From Chloroflexota bacterium (GTDB lineage Bacteria > Chloroflexota > Ktedonobacteria > Ktedonobacterales > Ktedonobacteraceae), in NCBI GenBank assembly GCA_902812455.1, contig CADDZH010000022.1:1-56888 (forward strand): a DNA stretch of 56,888 bases, given 5' to 3'. The number at the start of each line of letters is the position of its first letter. The first letter of the stretch is position 1. Made by a program: the position numbers and the translations under genes. This document shows positions 1-8,800 of this stretch, piece by piece. Below the pieces are notes generated by a model. The model saw only the letters and a list, made by a program, of their open reading frames with translations, was not told the DNA's origin and made no database searches.

Positions 1-2
1 GA

Positions 3-1058
3 ACTGCCGTGATAGTTGGGCTTGTGCTCCTGGCGGCGGGCACCTTGCTGCGCGCCGTCTTACCCACGGTATTCTGGCTGTATTTCCTTACTGTGGTGCT
101 CAGCCTGGGTATCGCCATAGCCCAGACCGCTGCTCCTGTGCTCTCCCGCTACTGGTTTCCCAAACACATCGGGCTGGTGGTCGCGCTTTTTACCGATGGC
201 CTGATCCTGGGAGAGACGATAGCAGCAGGCATTACGCTCCCTCTTATGCTGCGCTTCCTGGGGCCGGATGCCTGGACTGCCACATTTATCCTGTGGGGCG
301 TGCCCGTGGTTGTCATGCTCGTTCTCTGGCTGTGGCTGGCCCCGCCTGCTCCTTCTACAACGGTTGAGGCCGCAGAAGCCGCGCAGGCTCTTCCACTCAC
401 AAATGAGGCAGCACAAGAAACGCCGCCAGGTAATATAGCACATCAAGGGCAGGCGCGTGTAAGCGCGTGGCAGTTAGGTTTCCTGCTGGGTGGAGGCAGC
501 CTTATCTACTTCGGCATGAATGGCTGGATTGCCACCTACAACCAGGCTACTCATCATAGCGCGCTGACAGCCTTGAGCCTGGCAATTCTGAACGGAGCGC
601 AACTGCCCGCCAGCCTGCTGGTTACGTTCTTTGCCCAGCAGCTTGCCGGCCGGCGCTGGCCCTTTATTGTCGCAGGCATTACCAGTATCATTGCCATAGC
701 TGGCTGGATCTTCGCACCTGCCGGGCTGGAACCGCTCTGGGCAGCGCTCCTGGGCGGCGCTTCTGCCCTCGTCTTCGCGCTTGGCCTGGCCCTGCCCCCA
801 CTTCTGGCTGCTCCAGGGCGCGTAGCCCACCTCACGGGTATCACTCTCTCGATCAGCTACAGCACAGCCTTCGCGGGGCCATTCCTCGGCGGTGGCTTCT
901 GGGACCTCTTGCACATCCCCGCCGTCGCTTTCCTGCCCGTCGCCCTCGCCAGCATCGCGCTGATCGTCCTGGGTTCGCTCCTTCCGCCTCGCTCCCATTT
1001 TGGCCCCAATGTGTTTTCAAGCACAGGGGCAAAGCGCACTGATGCGGCTGTACGCTAA
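3..1058 (+). CDS. MFS transporter, CynX/NimT-like, 5' end outside window
   Basis: A polytopic membrane protein of the major facilitator superfamily. The visible part (about 350 residues) has roughly eleven hydrophobic segments, with a hydrophilic, Ala/Glu/Gln-rich loop near residues 115-150 that looks like the central cytoplasmic loop joining the two six-helix halves. The reading frame is already open at the window edge and the first possible start (GTG at 9) falls inside a helix, so the true N-terminus lies upstream. Wording such as RYWFPKHIGLVVALFTDGL resembles CynX/NimT-type transporters of cyanate or small organic compounds; the substrate cannot be read from sequence. No partner gene on this strand follows closely. 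Confidence 0.8.
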   Translation, partial: TAVIVGLVLLAAGTLLRAVLPTVFWLYFLTVVLSLGIAIAQTAAPVLSRYWFPKHIGLVVALFTDGLILGETIAAGITLPLMLRFLGPDAWTATFILWGVPVVVMLVLWLWLAPPAPSTTVEAAEAAQALPLTNEAAQETPPGNIAHQGQARVSAWQLGFLLGGGSLIYFGMNGWIATYNQATHHSALTALSLAILNGAQLPASLLVTFFAQQLAGRRWPFIVAGITSIIAIAGWIFAPAGLEPLWAALLGGASALVFALGLALPPLLAAPGRVAHLTGITLSISYSTAFAGPFLGGGFWDLLHIPAVAFLPVALASIALIVLGSLLPPRSHFGPNVFSSTGAKRTDAAVR

Positions 1059-1069
1059 GAGCCTGTTTC

Positions 1070-1527
1070 CTACTCTTGCAGTGGTGGGCCGCCTGGGTCA
1101 TATGTCGTTGAATTCAGGACAACCAGCCAGTCGAAATCGGTGAAGCTTTGAGGAGTGAGCGGGAAGTAGTACCACGTACTCATTCACGATGCGAGCTCGA
1201 GGGAAACTGCTCTCGATGGCAATGGCGCTGTAGCCATGCGCCTCAACCAGGCGCTGGAAGAGCCGGTTGCGGAGTATGAGGATGTCCTGCCCGCCGTGAA
1301 GCGCTTCTCCCAGACCAAGCAATTCCACTGAGTCACCAAGTGAGGCGATCACTTTATCGACAGCAGCGTTGAAGGTCTCCGGCGAATCGACAGAGAAGGG
1401 AATCGCCTCGCGTGCAATCCAATCATCGAGCGTTGCATATTCTCTTTCAACGGGAAATAACTGTTCTATTGAGGAGCTCCTTTCTATGTGCGCTGATGCG
1501 TCTATAGATTGTCCTGAGATACCCTAT
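1070..1527 (-). pseudogene. erythromycin esterase family remnant
   Basis: The minus strand is open from about 1527 to 1098 and carries a recognisable N-terminal part of the erythromycin esterase family: LGLGEALHGG followed by a conserved LVEAHGYSAIAIESSFPRA stretch. Homology stops near ARIVNEYV. A different frame then continues to a TAG at 1070-1072 and contains FTDFDWLVVLNSTTYDPGGP, which resembles a C-terminal end of such proteins. The simplest reading is a gene that lost its middle (the full family is about 400 residues) plus a frame change. No ATG is visible at the 5' end. Confidence is good for the N-terminal family call and moderate for the C-terminal piece. Confidence 0.6.
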
Positions 1528-1629
1528 GATATTATTTTCAAGTAACCTCCGCCACCATTTTTACCACTATGTTGTAAGGCAAGGTTCAAATGTGAAGAGT
1601 AGACCCTGATATGTTGACTGGTCATACCA

Positions 1630-1750
1630 TGTCATGCTGAGCCCATTCCCCTTCGCTCCGCTCAGGGCTACGGCTCACTCGCTCAGGGGAAACTCCGCGA
1701 AGCATCTGATGCCGATCGACAGAGATCCTTCGCTTCGCTCAGGATGACAT
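1630..1750. repeat. dispersed TGTCAT...ATGACA palindromic intergenic repeat, copy 1
   Basis: Begins TGTCATGCTGAGCCCATTCC and ends TCGCTTCGCTCAGGATGACA, with an internal segment containing GATCGACAGAGATCC. The ends are inverted copies of each other. Related copies occur at 30975-31038, 29270-29335 and 50847-50946. All copies lie between genes. This copy sits just upstream of the methyltransferase gene. Confidence 0.85.
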
Positions 1751-1779
1751 AGCTGGAATAGATAGGAGAGCCTATTTTT

Positions 1780-2694
1780 ATGACCGGACAGACGCAAGAT
1801 CAATGGGCGCAATGGCTCCTCCAGCGCCGTCATGGTGGAGACCCTGAACAGCTACAAGAGATGCTGCAAGCTTTATTTCAAATTCGTGATAAGGTATTGC
1901 ATCATGCTCAACTGGCTCAGGGTGAAACTCTGCTCGATGTTGGCTGCGGTGATGGCCTGATTGCCTTCGGTGCCCTGCCCCTCGTTGGAGAGCAGGGAAA
2001 AGTAATCTTCAGCGATATCTCACAGGATTTGCTAGATCATTGCCAGGCTCTCGCCAACCAAATGGGAGCGCTTGATCGCTGCCAGTTTATTCAAGCCTCA
2101 GCCGATAATTTGAGCGTGATAGAGGCAAACTCTGTCGATGTTGTTACAACTCGCTCAGTCCTCATCTATGTACGAGAAAAGCAGCAAGCTTTCGGAGAGT
2201 TCTATCGCGTCCTCAAGCCAGGTGGGCGGATCTCGATCTTTGAGCCTATCAACAGCTTTACCTATCCTGAGCCGCCACACCTCTTCTTTGGATATGATGT
2301 AACTCCTATCATTCCCATTACTCGCAAATTGCTTGCTATATACGAGCGATTTCAACCAGGCTGCTCAGATCCCATGTTGAACTTCGACGAGCGCGACCTC
2401 GTGAAGTTTGCCGAACGCGCAGGGTTTACGGAAGTTCACCTCGAATTGCAGATTACAATTATCCCTGCTACACTTGAGAGCGGTGCTGCCGCTCCAAAAC
2501 CCAATTGGGAAACCTTCTTAAAATCATCTCCCAACCCTCTCGTTCCTACGCTTGAAGAAGCCATACACGAAGCTCTCACAGCAGAGGAAGCGGCTCAATT
2601 TACAGCGCACCTTCGTCCTCTCGTGGAAGCAAGGCAGAAGATAAAGCGCTCTGCGGTAGCGTATTTATGGGCAGTGAAGCACGAGGGTTCATAA
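1780..2694 (+). CDS. SAM-dependent class I methyltransferase
   Basis: A 304-residue protein with a Rossmann-like methyltransferase domain. Motif I is LLDVGCGDG at residues 51-59, followed by an acidic strand end (VIFSDIS) that would bind the SAM ribose, and the post-motif VLKPGGRISIFEP typical of UbiE/COQ5-like enzymes. About 90 C-terminal residues after the fold are helical and may shape the acceptor site. Translation starts at an ATG about ten bases after GGAGAG. The methyl acceptor is unknown; it is transcribed toward, and apparently independently of, the neighbouring lipopeptide-type operon, so a tailoring role there is only a possibility. Confidence 0.85.
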   Translation: MTGQTQDQWAQWLLQRRHGGDPEQLQEMLQALFQIRDKVLHHAQLAQGETLLDVGCGDGLIAFGALPLVGEQGKVIFSDISQDLLDHCQALANQMGALDRCQFIQASADNLSVIEANSVDVVTTRSVLIYVREKQQAFGEFYRVLKPGGRISIFEPINSFTYPEPPHLFFGYDVTPIIPITRKLLAIYERFQPGCSDPMLNFDERDLVKFAERAGFTEVHLELQITIIPATLESGAAAPKPNWETFLKSSPNPLVPTLEEAIHEALTAEEAAQFTAHLRPLVEARQKIKRSAVAYLWAVKHEGS

Positions 2695-2739
2695 TAGTCC
2701 GGACAATGGAAGCAGCGTGGAGGAGCCATGAGCAACTTT

Positions 2740-3915
2740 TTAGGCTTGCCTGTTCGCCAGAAATAACACAGGCAATGCTGCAAGCTGCAGCACGACCGAA
2801 AAGACGATCAGTGCCGGGATGGATACGTCATAGAGTAGCCCCATCGCGGCACTACCGAGAAACCAGGCGATGCCATAGCCTGTATCAAAGACCCCAAAGG
2901 CCGTGCTGCGTTTGCTGGCCTCGATGATCCCGGAAAGCAACGCCTTGAGGAGCGTGTCCTGGGCGCCCAGGCCAATCCCCCATAGCACCATGCCGAGCAA
3001 CGCCAGGACGAACTGCCCTAAGAACACCAGGGGTGCAAAGAACGCCGAGAGGAAAAAGGCGAGCAGAACCACAGAAAACCCGGCGCGATCAAGGAGGCGA
3101 CCAAACACCAGAGCGGCAAGAGCACCAGCAGCCATGGCCACAGCATATAAGACCGGGATGAGGGCCGCCGGGACGCTCCCTACTTTTTGGAAATGAAAGG
3201 CGATCAAGGAGAAATCAGCAAAGCCTGCCGCAATCAAGGCCCCGGCCGCGACGTAGGTCCAATAGGCGTGCGACAATCCCCGTGCCTGTAACGGCTGGGC
3301 AGTTTTCTGCTCCAGCTCCTGAGGATGGGGAAAGCGCAGCCATGCCACGGCAAGTGTACCTAAACATAACAGCGTGGAAATCAGCAGGATGGCAAAGCCG
3401 TTGCGATAGCCCCCTTTGAGGAACAACACCAGGGCCACGATCAACGGCCCGATGGTTGCCCCTGCCTGATCCAGCGTTTCATTAAGGCCAAACACCCATC
3501 CGCTTCCAAGCATGGGAGCAGTAGACGACAGCATGGATTCAACAGCAGGGCGCCGGATAGCCCGGCCCGTGCGCTCGGCAATCATCAAGGCCGCTGCCAC
3601 CGGCCAGATACCGGCGAGAGCGAGGGCCGGAACGGCCAGCATGTTAATGCTGTAGCCCACAAAGGTGACGATCCAGTACCTGTGCGTTTTATCTGCCAGA
3701 AAGCCGGAGACCGATCGCAGGCTATAGCCGAGCAGTTCGCCCAGGCCGGCAACCACGCCCACAATGAAGGCGCTGGCTCCCAGCGTCTCCAGGAATGGCC
3801 CCATAATGCTGCGCCCACCTTCATAGGTGAAGTCAGCGAACAAATTCACAACGCCAATGAGCAGCACAAATGTCAGGGCTGTGGCTGCAGTGGATGGAGT
3901 AAGAACTTTCTTCAT
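2740..3915 (-). CDS. MFS transporter, last gene of the FAAL-NRPS operon
   Basis: A 12-helix major facilitator of about 391 residues. The N-terminal motif LADKTHRYW matches the MFS loop 2-3 signature (GxLaDrxGrr) and IAERTGRAIRRPAVESML the region after helix 4. The ATG at 3913-3915 is preferred; an in-frame TTG at 3936 is only 3 bases from the end of the preceding glycosyltransferase gene, so translation is probably coupled whichever is used. As the last gene of a five-gene operon for a lipid-like product it is the obvious candidate exporter. It could equally be a drug-type efflux pump giving self-protection. Confidence 0.85.
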   Translation of the reverse strand: MKKVLTPSTAATALTFVLLIGVVNLFADFTYEGGRSIMGPFLETLGASAFIVGVVAGLGELLGYSLRSVSGFLADKTHRYWIVTFVGYSINMLAVPALALAGIWPVAAALMIAERTGRAIRRPAVESMLSSTAPMLGSGWVFGLNETLDQAGATIGPLIVALVLFLKGGYRNGFAILLISTLLCLGTLAVAWLRFPHPQELEQKTAQPLQARGLSHAYWTYVAAGALIAAGFADFSLIAFHFQKVGSVPAALIPVLYAVAMAAGALAALVFGRLLDRAGFSVVLLAFFLSAFFAPLVFLGQFVLALLGMVLWGIGLGAQDTLLKALLSGIIEASKRSTAFGVFDTGYGIAWFLGSAAMGLLYDVSIPALIVFSVVLQLAALPVLFLANRQA

Positions 3916-3939
3916 ACCGGTAATTACGCGCAACAAAGA

Positions 3940-5049
3940 CTAAATAAGGACAGACAATATCAACCCCTCCAGCAGTGGGTAAATCTTCTGGTTGGCTTCC
4001 GCATTCCATGCCCGGTACGCTCGCATACGTTCAAGCTTCTCGGCTACCATCGCCGGATCGCTCACCAGTTGGGCGATCAACTCTGCCTGCTCGTCTCTCT
4101 TCAGGCAAACCCAGCCCAGGTTATGCCGCTGGAGAAAGGCAAGATTGGGCGTTTCCTGCCCAGGGATGAAAGCTGTGGCAAGAAACGGCTTTCCTAGCAT
4201 AACGGCCTCAGCTAAAAAGTTCGGGCCTGCCTTGCCCACGATCACATCTGCGGCTGCCATGTAGGGAGCAATAGTTCGCGTAAAAGGCACCGCCCGCAGG
4301 TTCACAACCCCGGCAAAGAGCGATTCTAGCTGCTTATTCGTCCCCACAGCCAGCAGAATCTGGATAGGCTTGTCGATCGTGAGGATGCTCTTCACAGCCT
4401 GCTCGATGTGAGCAGCTCCTTCTGCTCCTCCTTGCAAGAACACCGTGAATACTGCCGGGTCAAGGCCGAGCGTAGAAAACATTTCTGCCCTGCTCTTTGT
4501 GTAGTCTTGCAAGAACTGCCGGCGCACAGGAAAACCTGCCAGGTGCAGCCGCTCTTCATCGATGCGCCGTCCTTGCGCCTGAGCATATATCTCGCGGGTC
4601 GGGACGAGATAAGCATCGGCATCCTTCACAGTGAGCCAGGTGGAATGCACAACCTCTAACTCGCTAAACTGAAAGACAAGCGGAATGTGCGCCCGGCTCT
4701 GCTTAATCGCCTGAGCAATCTCATAAGAGAGCAGCGTATGTGTCGTGATGATCAAGCTGGGTTTGACCTGCTCAATGAGGGTTTGTAATGGTCTCTTAAG
4801 GGAGAGGGTGAGCATTTTATGCACCAGTAACGCTCTTTGCTCAGTATCGGTGTATTTGTATTCCAATCCCCACAGCTTCAGAAAGTACCGGCCCGCCAGC
4901 GTATAGTACTGGTGAAAGATAGGCGGGTGAGGGTCTACGATGTGTGTTTCATAGTTCTCGCCTAGAATATCCTTTAAAGCCAGAGCAAGGCTCATATGGC
5001 CCCCACCGGTAAGCGAGGTGAGGATTAAAACATGTGGTTTTGCAGGCAT
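3940..5049 (-). CDS. MGDG synthase/UgtP-like glycosyltransferase (GT28 fold)
   Basis: About 369 residues with the two-lobed GT-B layout. The N-terminal part has LTSLTGGGHMSLALAL, matching the glycine-rich acceptor-side motif of MurG/MGDG synthase/UgtP enzymes that add a sugar to a membrane lipid. The C-terminal part has VGKAGPNFLAEAVMLGKPF, the nucleotide-sugar binding region of the same family. The start ATG shares one base with the stop of the SDR gene (TGATG), so the two are translationally coupled. The family acts on lipids at the cytoplasmic membrane face, and this supports a glycolipid-type product for the operon. The sugar donor and acceptor are not known. Confidence 0.85.
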   Translation of the reverse strand: MPAKPHVLILTSLTGGGHMSLALALKDILGENYETHIVDPHPPIFHQYYTLAGRYFLKLWGLEYKYTDTEQRALLVHKMLTLSLKRPLQTLIEQVKPSLIITTHTLLSYEIAQAIKQSRAHIPLVFQFSELEVVHSTWLTVKDADAYLVPTREIYAQAQGRRIDEERLHLAGFPVRRQFLQDYTKSRAEMFSTLGLDPAVFTVFLQGGAEGAAHIEQAVKSILTIDKPIQILLAVGTNKQLESLFAGVVNLRAVPFTRTIAPYMAAADVIVGKAGPNFLAEAVMLGKPFLATAFIPGQETPNLAFLQRHNLGWVCLKRDEQAELIAQLVSDPAMVAEKLERMRAYRAWNAEANQKIYPLLEGLILSVLI

Positions 5050-5855
5050 CACGCACCTATTACCCGCCTGCCTGTGCGAATGAACATATCTGCCAGCCAG
5101 GGGAACAGGCGATCAAACTCTATCATGGGCACGTAGTAGCGGGGCACCACCACTTCGCGGCGTGGTCTCGTCACCAGATCGGCAATGGTGCTGGCTACCA
5201 GTTCGGGACCCGGCAAATATTTCAGCCGCATGTGTTTGTTCATGGGGGTGCGAACGAACCCAGGAGAAACCAGCGACACAGAGACTCCGCTTCCGGCAAG
5301 CTGGCGTCGTAACGAAAGCGAGAAGCCGCGTATGCCAAATTTTGTCGCGCTATAGAGTGGATCGACTGCAATATGTGCTCCTACCGAAGCCACAGAGATA
5401 ATAGCTCCATGATGCTGTGCCAGCATTCCCGGCAGCACAGCGCGCGTCATCAGTATGGCTCCCAGCAGGTTGACATCGACGATCTGGGTAATCTCCTCCA
5501 CGGAATTCCTGGTAAACGGGTTCCTCAAAGCGATACCCGCATTGTTCACCAGTACATCCACCCGACCGAACATTTCCGTGGTCTGCTCCGCCAGGTGCGC
5601 TATCTGCTCTCTATCTGTGACATCGGTGGGAATAGCAACGGCACGATACCCGGCCTCAGTGATTGACTGCACCTGGGCATCTAGCTCGTTTGCTCGCCTG
5701 GCTGCCAGCACTACCTGCGCTCCACGCCGCGCAAGTTCCTGGGCCGTCGCCGCGCCGATTCCTGAACTGGCTCCCGTCACAATGGCTACCTCGCCTGCCA
5801 GTTCCGCTGTCTTGGGCATCTTTACTTCGTCTCTCGTCCTCGTTATGCTCATCAT
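5049..5855 (-). CDS. short-chain dehydrogenase/reductase
   Basis: A 268-residue classical SDR. The cofactor loop is TGASSGIG at residues 27-34, NNAG is at 104-107, and the catalytic residues are Ser157, Tyr168 and Lys172 (YSATK). AARR after the second strand suggests NADPH preference. A start at residue 13 (MPKTAEL) is also possible; the upstream start has AGGGAGAG about five bases before it and is used here. It lies 37 bases after the NRPS-KASIII gene and overlaps the glycosyltransferase gene. A sensible role is to reduce a 3-keto group formed by the KASIII domain, by analogy with ketoacyl and ketosphinganine reductases. That role is inferred from position only. Confidence 0.88.
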   Translation of the reverse strand: MMSITRTRDEVKMPKTAELAGEVAIVTGASSGIGAATAQELARRGAQVVLAARRANELDAQVQSITEAGYRAVAIPTDVTDREQIAHLAEQTTEMFGRVDVLVNNAGIALRNPFTRNSVEEITQIVDVNLLGAILMTRAVLPGMLAQHHGAIISVASVGAHIAVDPLYSATKFGIRGFSLSLRRQLAGSGVSVSLVSPGFVRTPMNKHMRLKYLPGPELVASTIADLVTRPRREVVVPRYYVPMIEFDRLFPWLADMFIRTGRRVIGA

Positions 5856-5892
5856 CGCTCTCCCTGGGGGCTAGGGCGACCGCAAGGGTTTC

Positions 5893-8800
5893 CTAAAAAT
5901 AATAAACGGCACAACCAACCTGTATGCCGGAACCAACACAGATCATCAACCCGATATCGCCCGGCTTCGCCAGACCACGCTCCCGAACATATTGTAGCGC
6001 GTAGGGCAGCGAAGAAGTAAAGAGGTCAGCGCCTTGTGTTACATCGACAAACCTTTCCCTGCCCAGCTCCAGCTCTTCGCTCAACCTGTCAATGAACGGC
6101 GCTGAAATTTGCGGCGGCAGCACGATATTGACCTGGGAAAGCTCCAGTTGCTCGAGGGCGAGTAATTCAGATACGGCCTTGCGAATGCAGCGCAGGTAGT
6201 AGCTCTCGATATCAGCGGCCTTCTCGTGATGTATCCACGTCTTGCCATGCTGCTGCCTGGTGTAAGATATGTAGGCCTCGAGATATTCGGTGCAATACTT
6301 GAAGACGAAGTTACCAAAGCCCGTTTTACCACCGGCGCTCTTATCCAGGATTATTGCTGAGCCTACCTGCGCTATGCCCAGTAGCTCTGCTGGACGAGAG
6401 AGCGCGTTGTTTTCAATTTCCGAGGCTACCACCATCGCATTGTTCATCTTGTTCGCCTGGATCATCCCCGTCGCCACGTGACAGGCATTGAGAAAACCCA
6501 CTGCTCCGTTAAGGAGATCGAAAGCAAAGGTTTTCTTGTCTTGCTGCGATTCAATCGTATCATTCATATGCAGTAGACCTTCAACGATGGAAGCGATAGC
6601 GGGTTCGCTCAGGAACTCGTCCCGGTACACGCCCGTGTAGATGAGGAGATCGATATCCTTGCGGCTATAAGAAGAACGTTCCAGGCAAGCTTCAGCAGCC
6701 AGGCGGGCCAGCTCTAGACCCTCTTTCTTCACCTGCGCCCCTTCAGGAATCGTGCCCACGCTTTCTACGCGCACCCTCGCTCTCTGCGTAGGAATTGAGC
6801 TAAGCCTCTTCTCGTCAGCATTTGTCGTTGCCGCGATCTTAGCAGGCTTCTGGCCGGAGGCGCTCCGGCGAAGGCGATCTGGCAGGTCATCAAACGTATA
6901 GAGGCCCGTGCCGATAGTGGCCCCGGAGCCGGTAATGCCGAAAACCACGTTTTCGCCCGATTTGATCTCACCTGAAAGAATATGATCCATGAGAGCAACC
7001 AGGTGCGTGGTGGTCGCAGTATTGCCCCGCTCGGCCAGATTGTAGATCACCTTGTTTCCACCACATACCTCTCGCCCAAAGTGATTGTTGATCTCGCGTG
7101 CCGCATCCCTGATCGACATCTGGGAGGTCTGGTGCATGATGATATGATCAATGGCATCAGGCGACCAGCCCGAACGCTCCAGCATATACGCAGCGTGAGA
7201 GACCGCCTGCGTAATATTGACTGCCGCCACTCTTACTGAGTCGGTGAACATGATAGCCCCGCCGTGCTCCCTGTCTGTGGCTTTGGCGATGCAGTCATAG
7301 CAGTAGCGCCCCAGCGTGTACAATTCAAGCTCGTGAAAGCCGACCGTATTGTCCGGCGCCTGCTCCAGGATCATGGCTGCTCCCGCATCACCAACCGTCA
7401 AACAGGCCAGGCGCGAGTCCATATATCCCTCGATCTCTTTCTGAGCCGTCAGAGTGAGGTGCGTGGTATACTCACCGCTGACAACCATACCACGCCGGAT
7501 CAGGCCAGCTTTGAGGAAGGCGTCAATAATAAGCGTAGCAGTAAACATGCCCGTACAGGCGTTGGAGATATCGAATCCGACCGTGTTGCTAAAGCCAAAA
7601 TGGTGTATTAGCTTTACGGCTGTGCTCGGCTCAAACGAGACCTGGAATTTTGGGCCGTCACAGCGCGAGATATTGGAGCAGATTAGCAGGTCAATATCCT
7701 CAGGCATGTATTTTGAGTTAGCAAGGCAGTGCTCCACTGCCTTCTTCGCCAGGTCAAGAGAAAACTCTGTTTCTCCGGCCATGCGCCTGGAATGGATGCC
7801 CGTGAATTGTTCCAATGGGAAATTGATAGGTACCTGGCAATGCTCCAATATTTCCCTGGTCGTCACTGCTTTCGGCGGCAAGTACACGCCAATGCTCTCG
7901 ATCAGCGTATTGCGAGCCCCAGGCTCGCCAGCCTCACTGGCGGGAGCTACCTGCACCTGCGTTCGAGGAGTTTGAACTGCACCCTGCTGGCTCGCCTCAA
8001 CCTGGCTATCGTGAAGCGTACCGGCTACAGCCGCCAGTTCTGCAATCGTCTGGTGTTCAAAAAGCATCTCAGGCGTGAGATGCAGTCCGGCTTCGTTGGC
8101 CTTTGCCACAACCTGCAGGCTCTGAATGGAAGCCCCACCAAGATCAAAATAGTTGTCGTGGATGCCGACTTTATCGATACCAAGCACCTGGGCGAATATG
8201 CCTGCCAGTAGCTCCTCGACGGGTGTGCGAGGCGCTACATAGGCCTTTTCCAGGTTTGGCCGTGCCATATCAGGCGCGGGCAGCGCCTTGCGATCCACTT
8301 TCCCATTGGGCGTCAAGGGCAGGGCATCCAGGTAGACGAAGGCAGCCGGAATCATGTAGTGCGGCAGCTTCTGCTTCAAGTAGTTGCGCAGCTCTTCGAC
8401 AAAGAGAGACTTTTCCTGTAACGAAGGTTCGAGCACGAGATATGCTACCAGCCGCTTCTCCCCCGGCGTGTCCTCGCGAGCAGTGACCACAACTTCCTTC
8501 ACTGAGGGATGCTCTGCCAGCACGGCCTCGATCTCGCCAAGCTCAATACGGAAACCCCGAATCTTCACCTGGTAGTCGGCGCGACCAAGAAACTCGATAG
8601 CTCCATCAGCCCGGTATCGCGCCAGATCGCCAGTCTTGAAGAGCCGTTTTCCTGGTTCGTTGCTAAACGGGTCGGGGACAAACTTCTCTGCTGTCAGTTC
8701 AGGCCGGTTGTAGTAGCCGCGAGCTACGCCCACTCCGCCAATGTACAGTTCGCCTGCTACGCCTACCGGCACCGACTGCATTGAGCGATCCAGGATATAG

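Noticed and set aside
3916..3936. TTG start at 3936 for the MFS transporter
   Set aside because: Possible because of tight coupling, but the ATG at 3915 gives a more normal MFS N-terminus; neither has a clear ribosome site.
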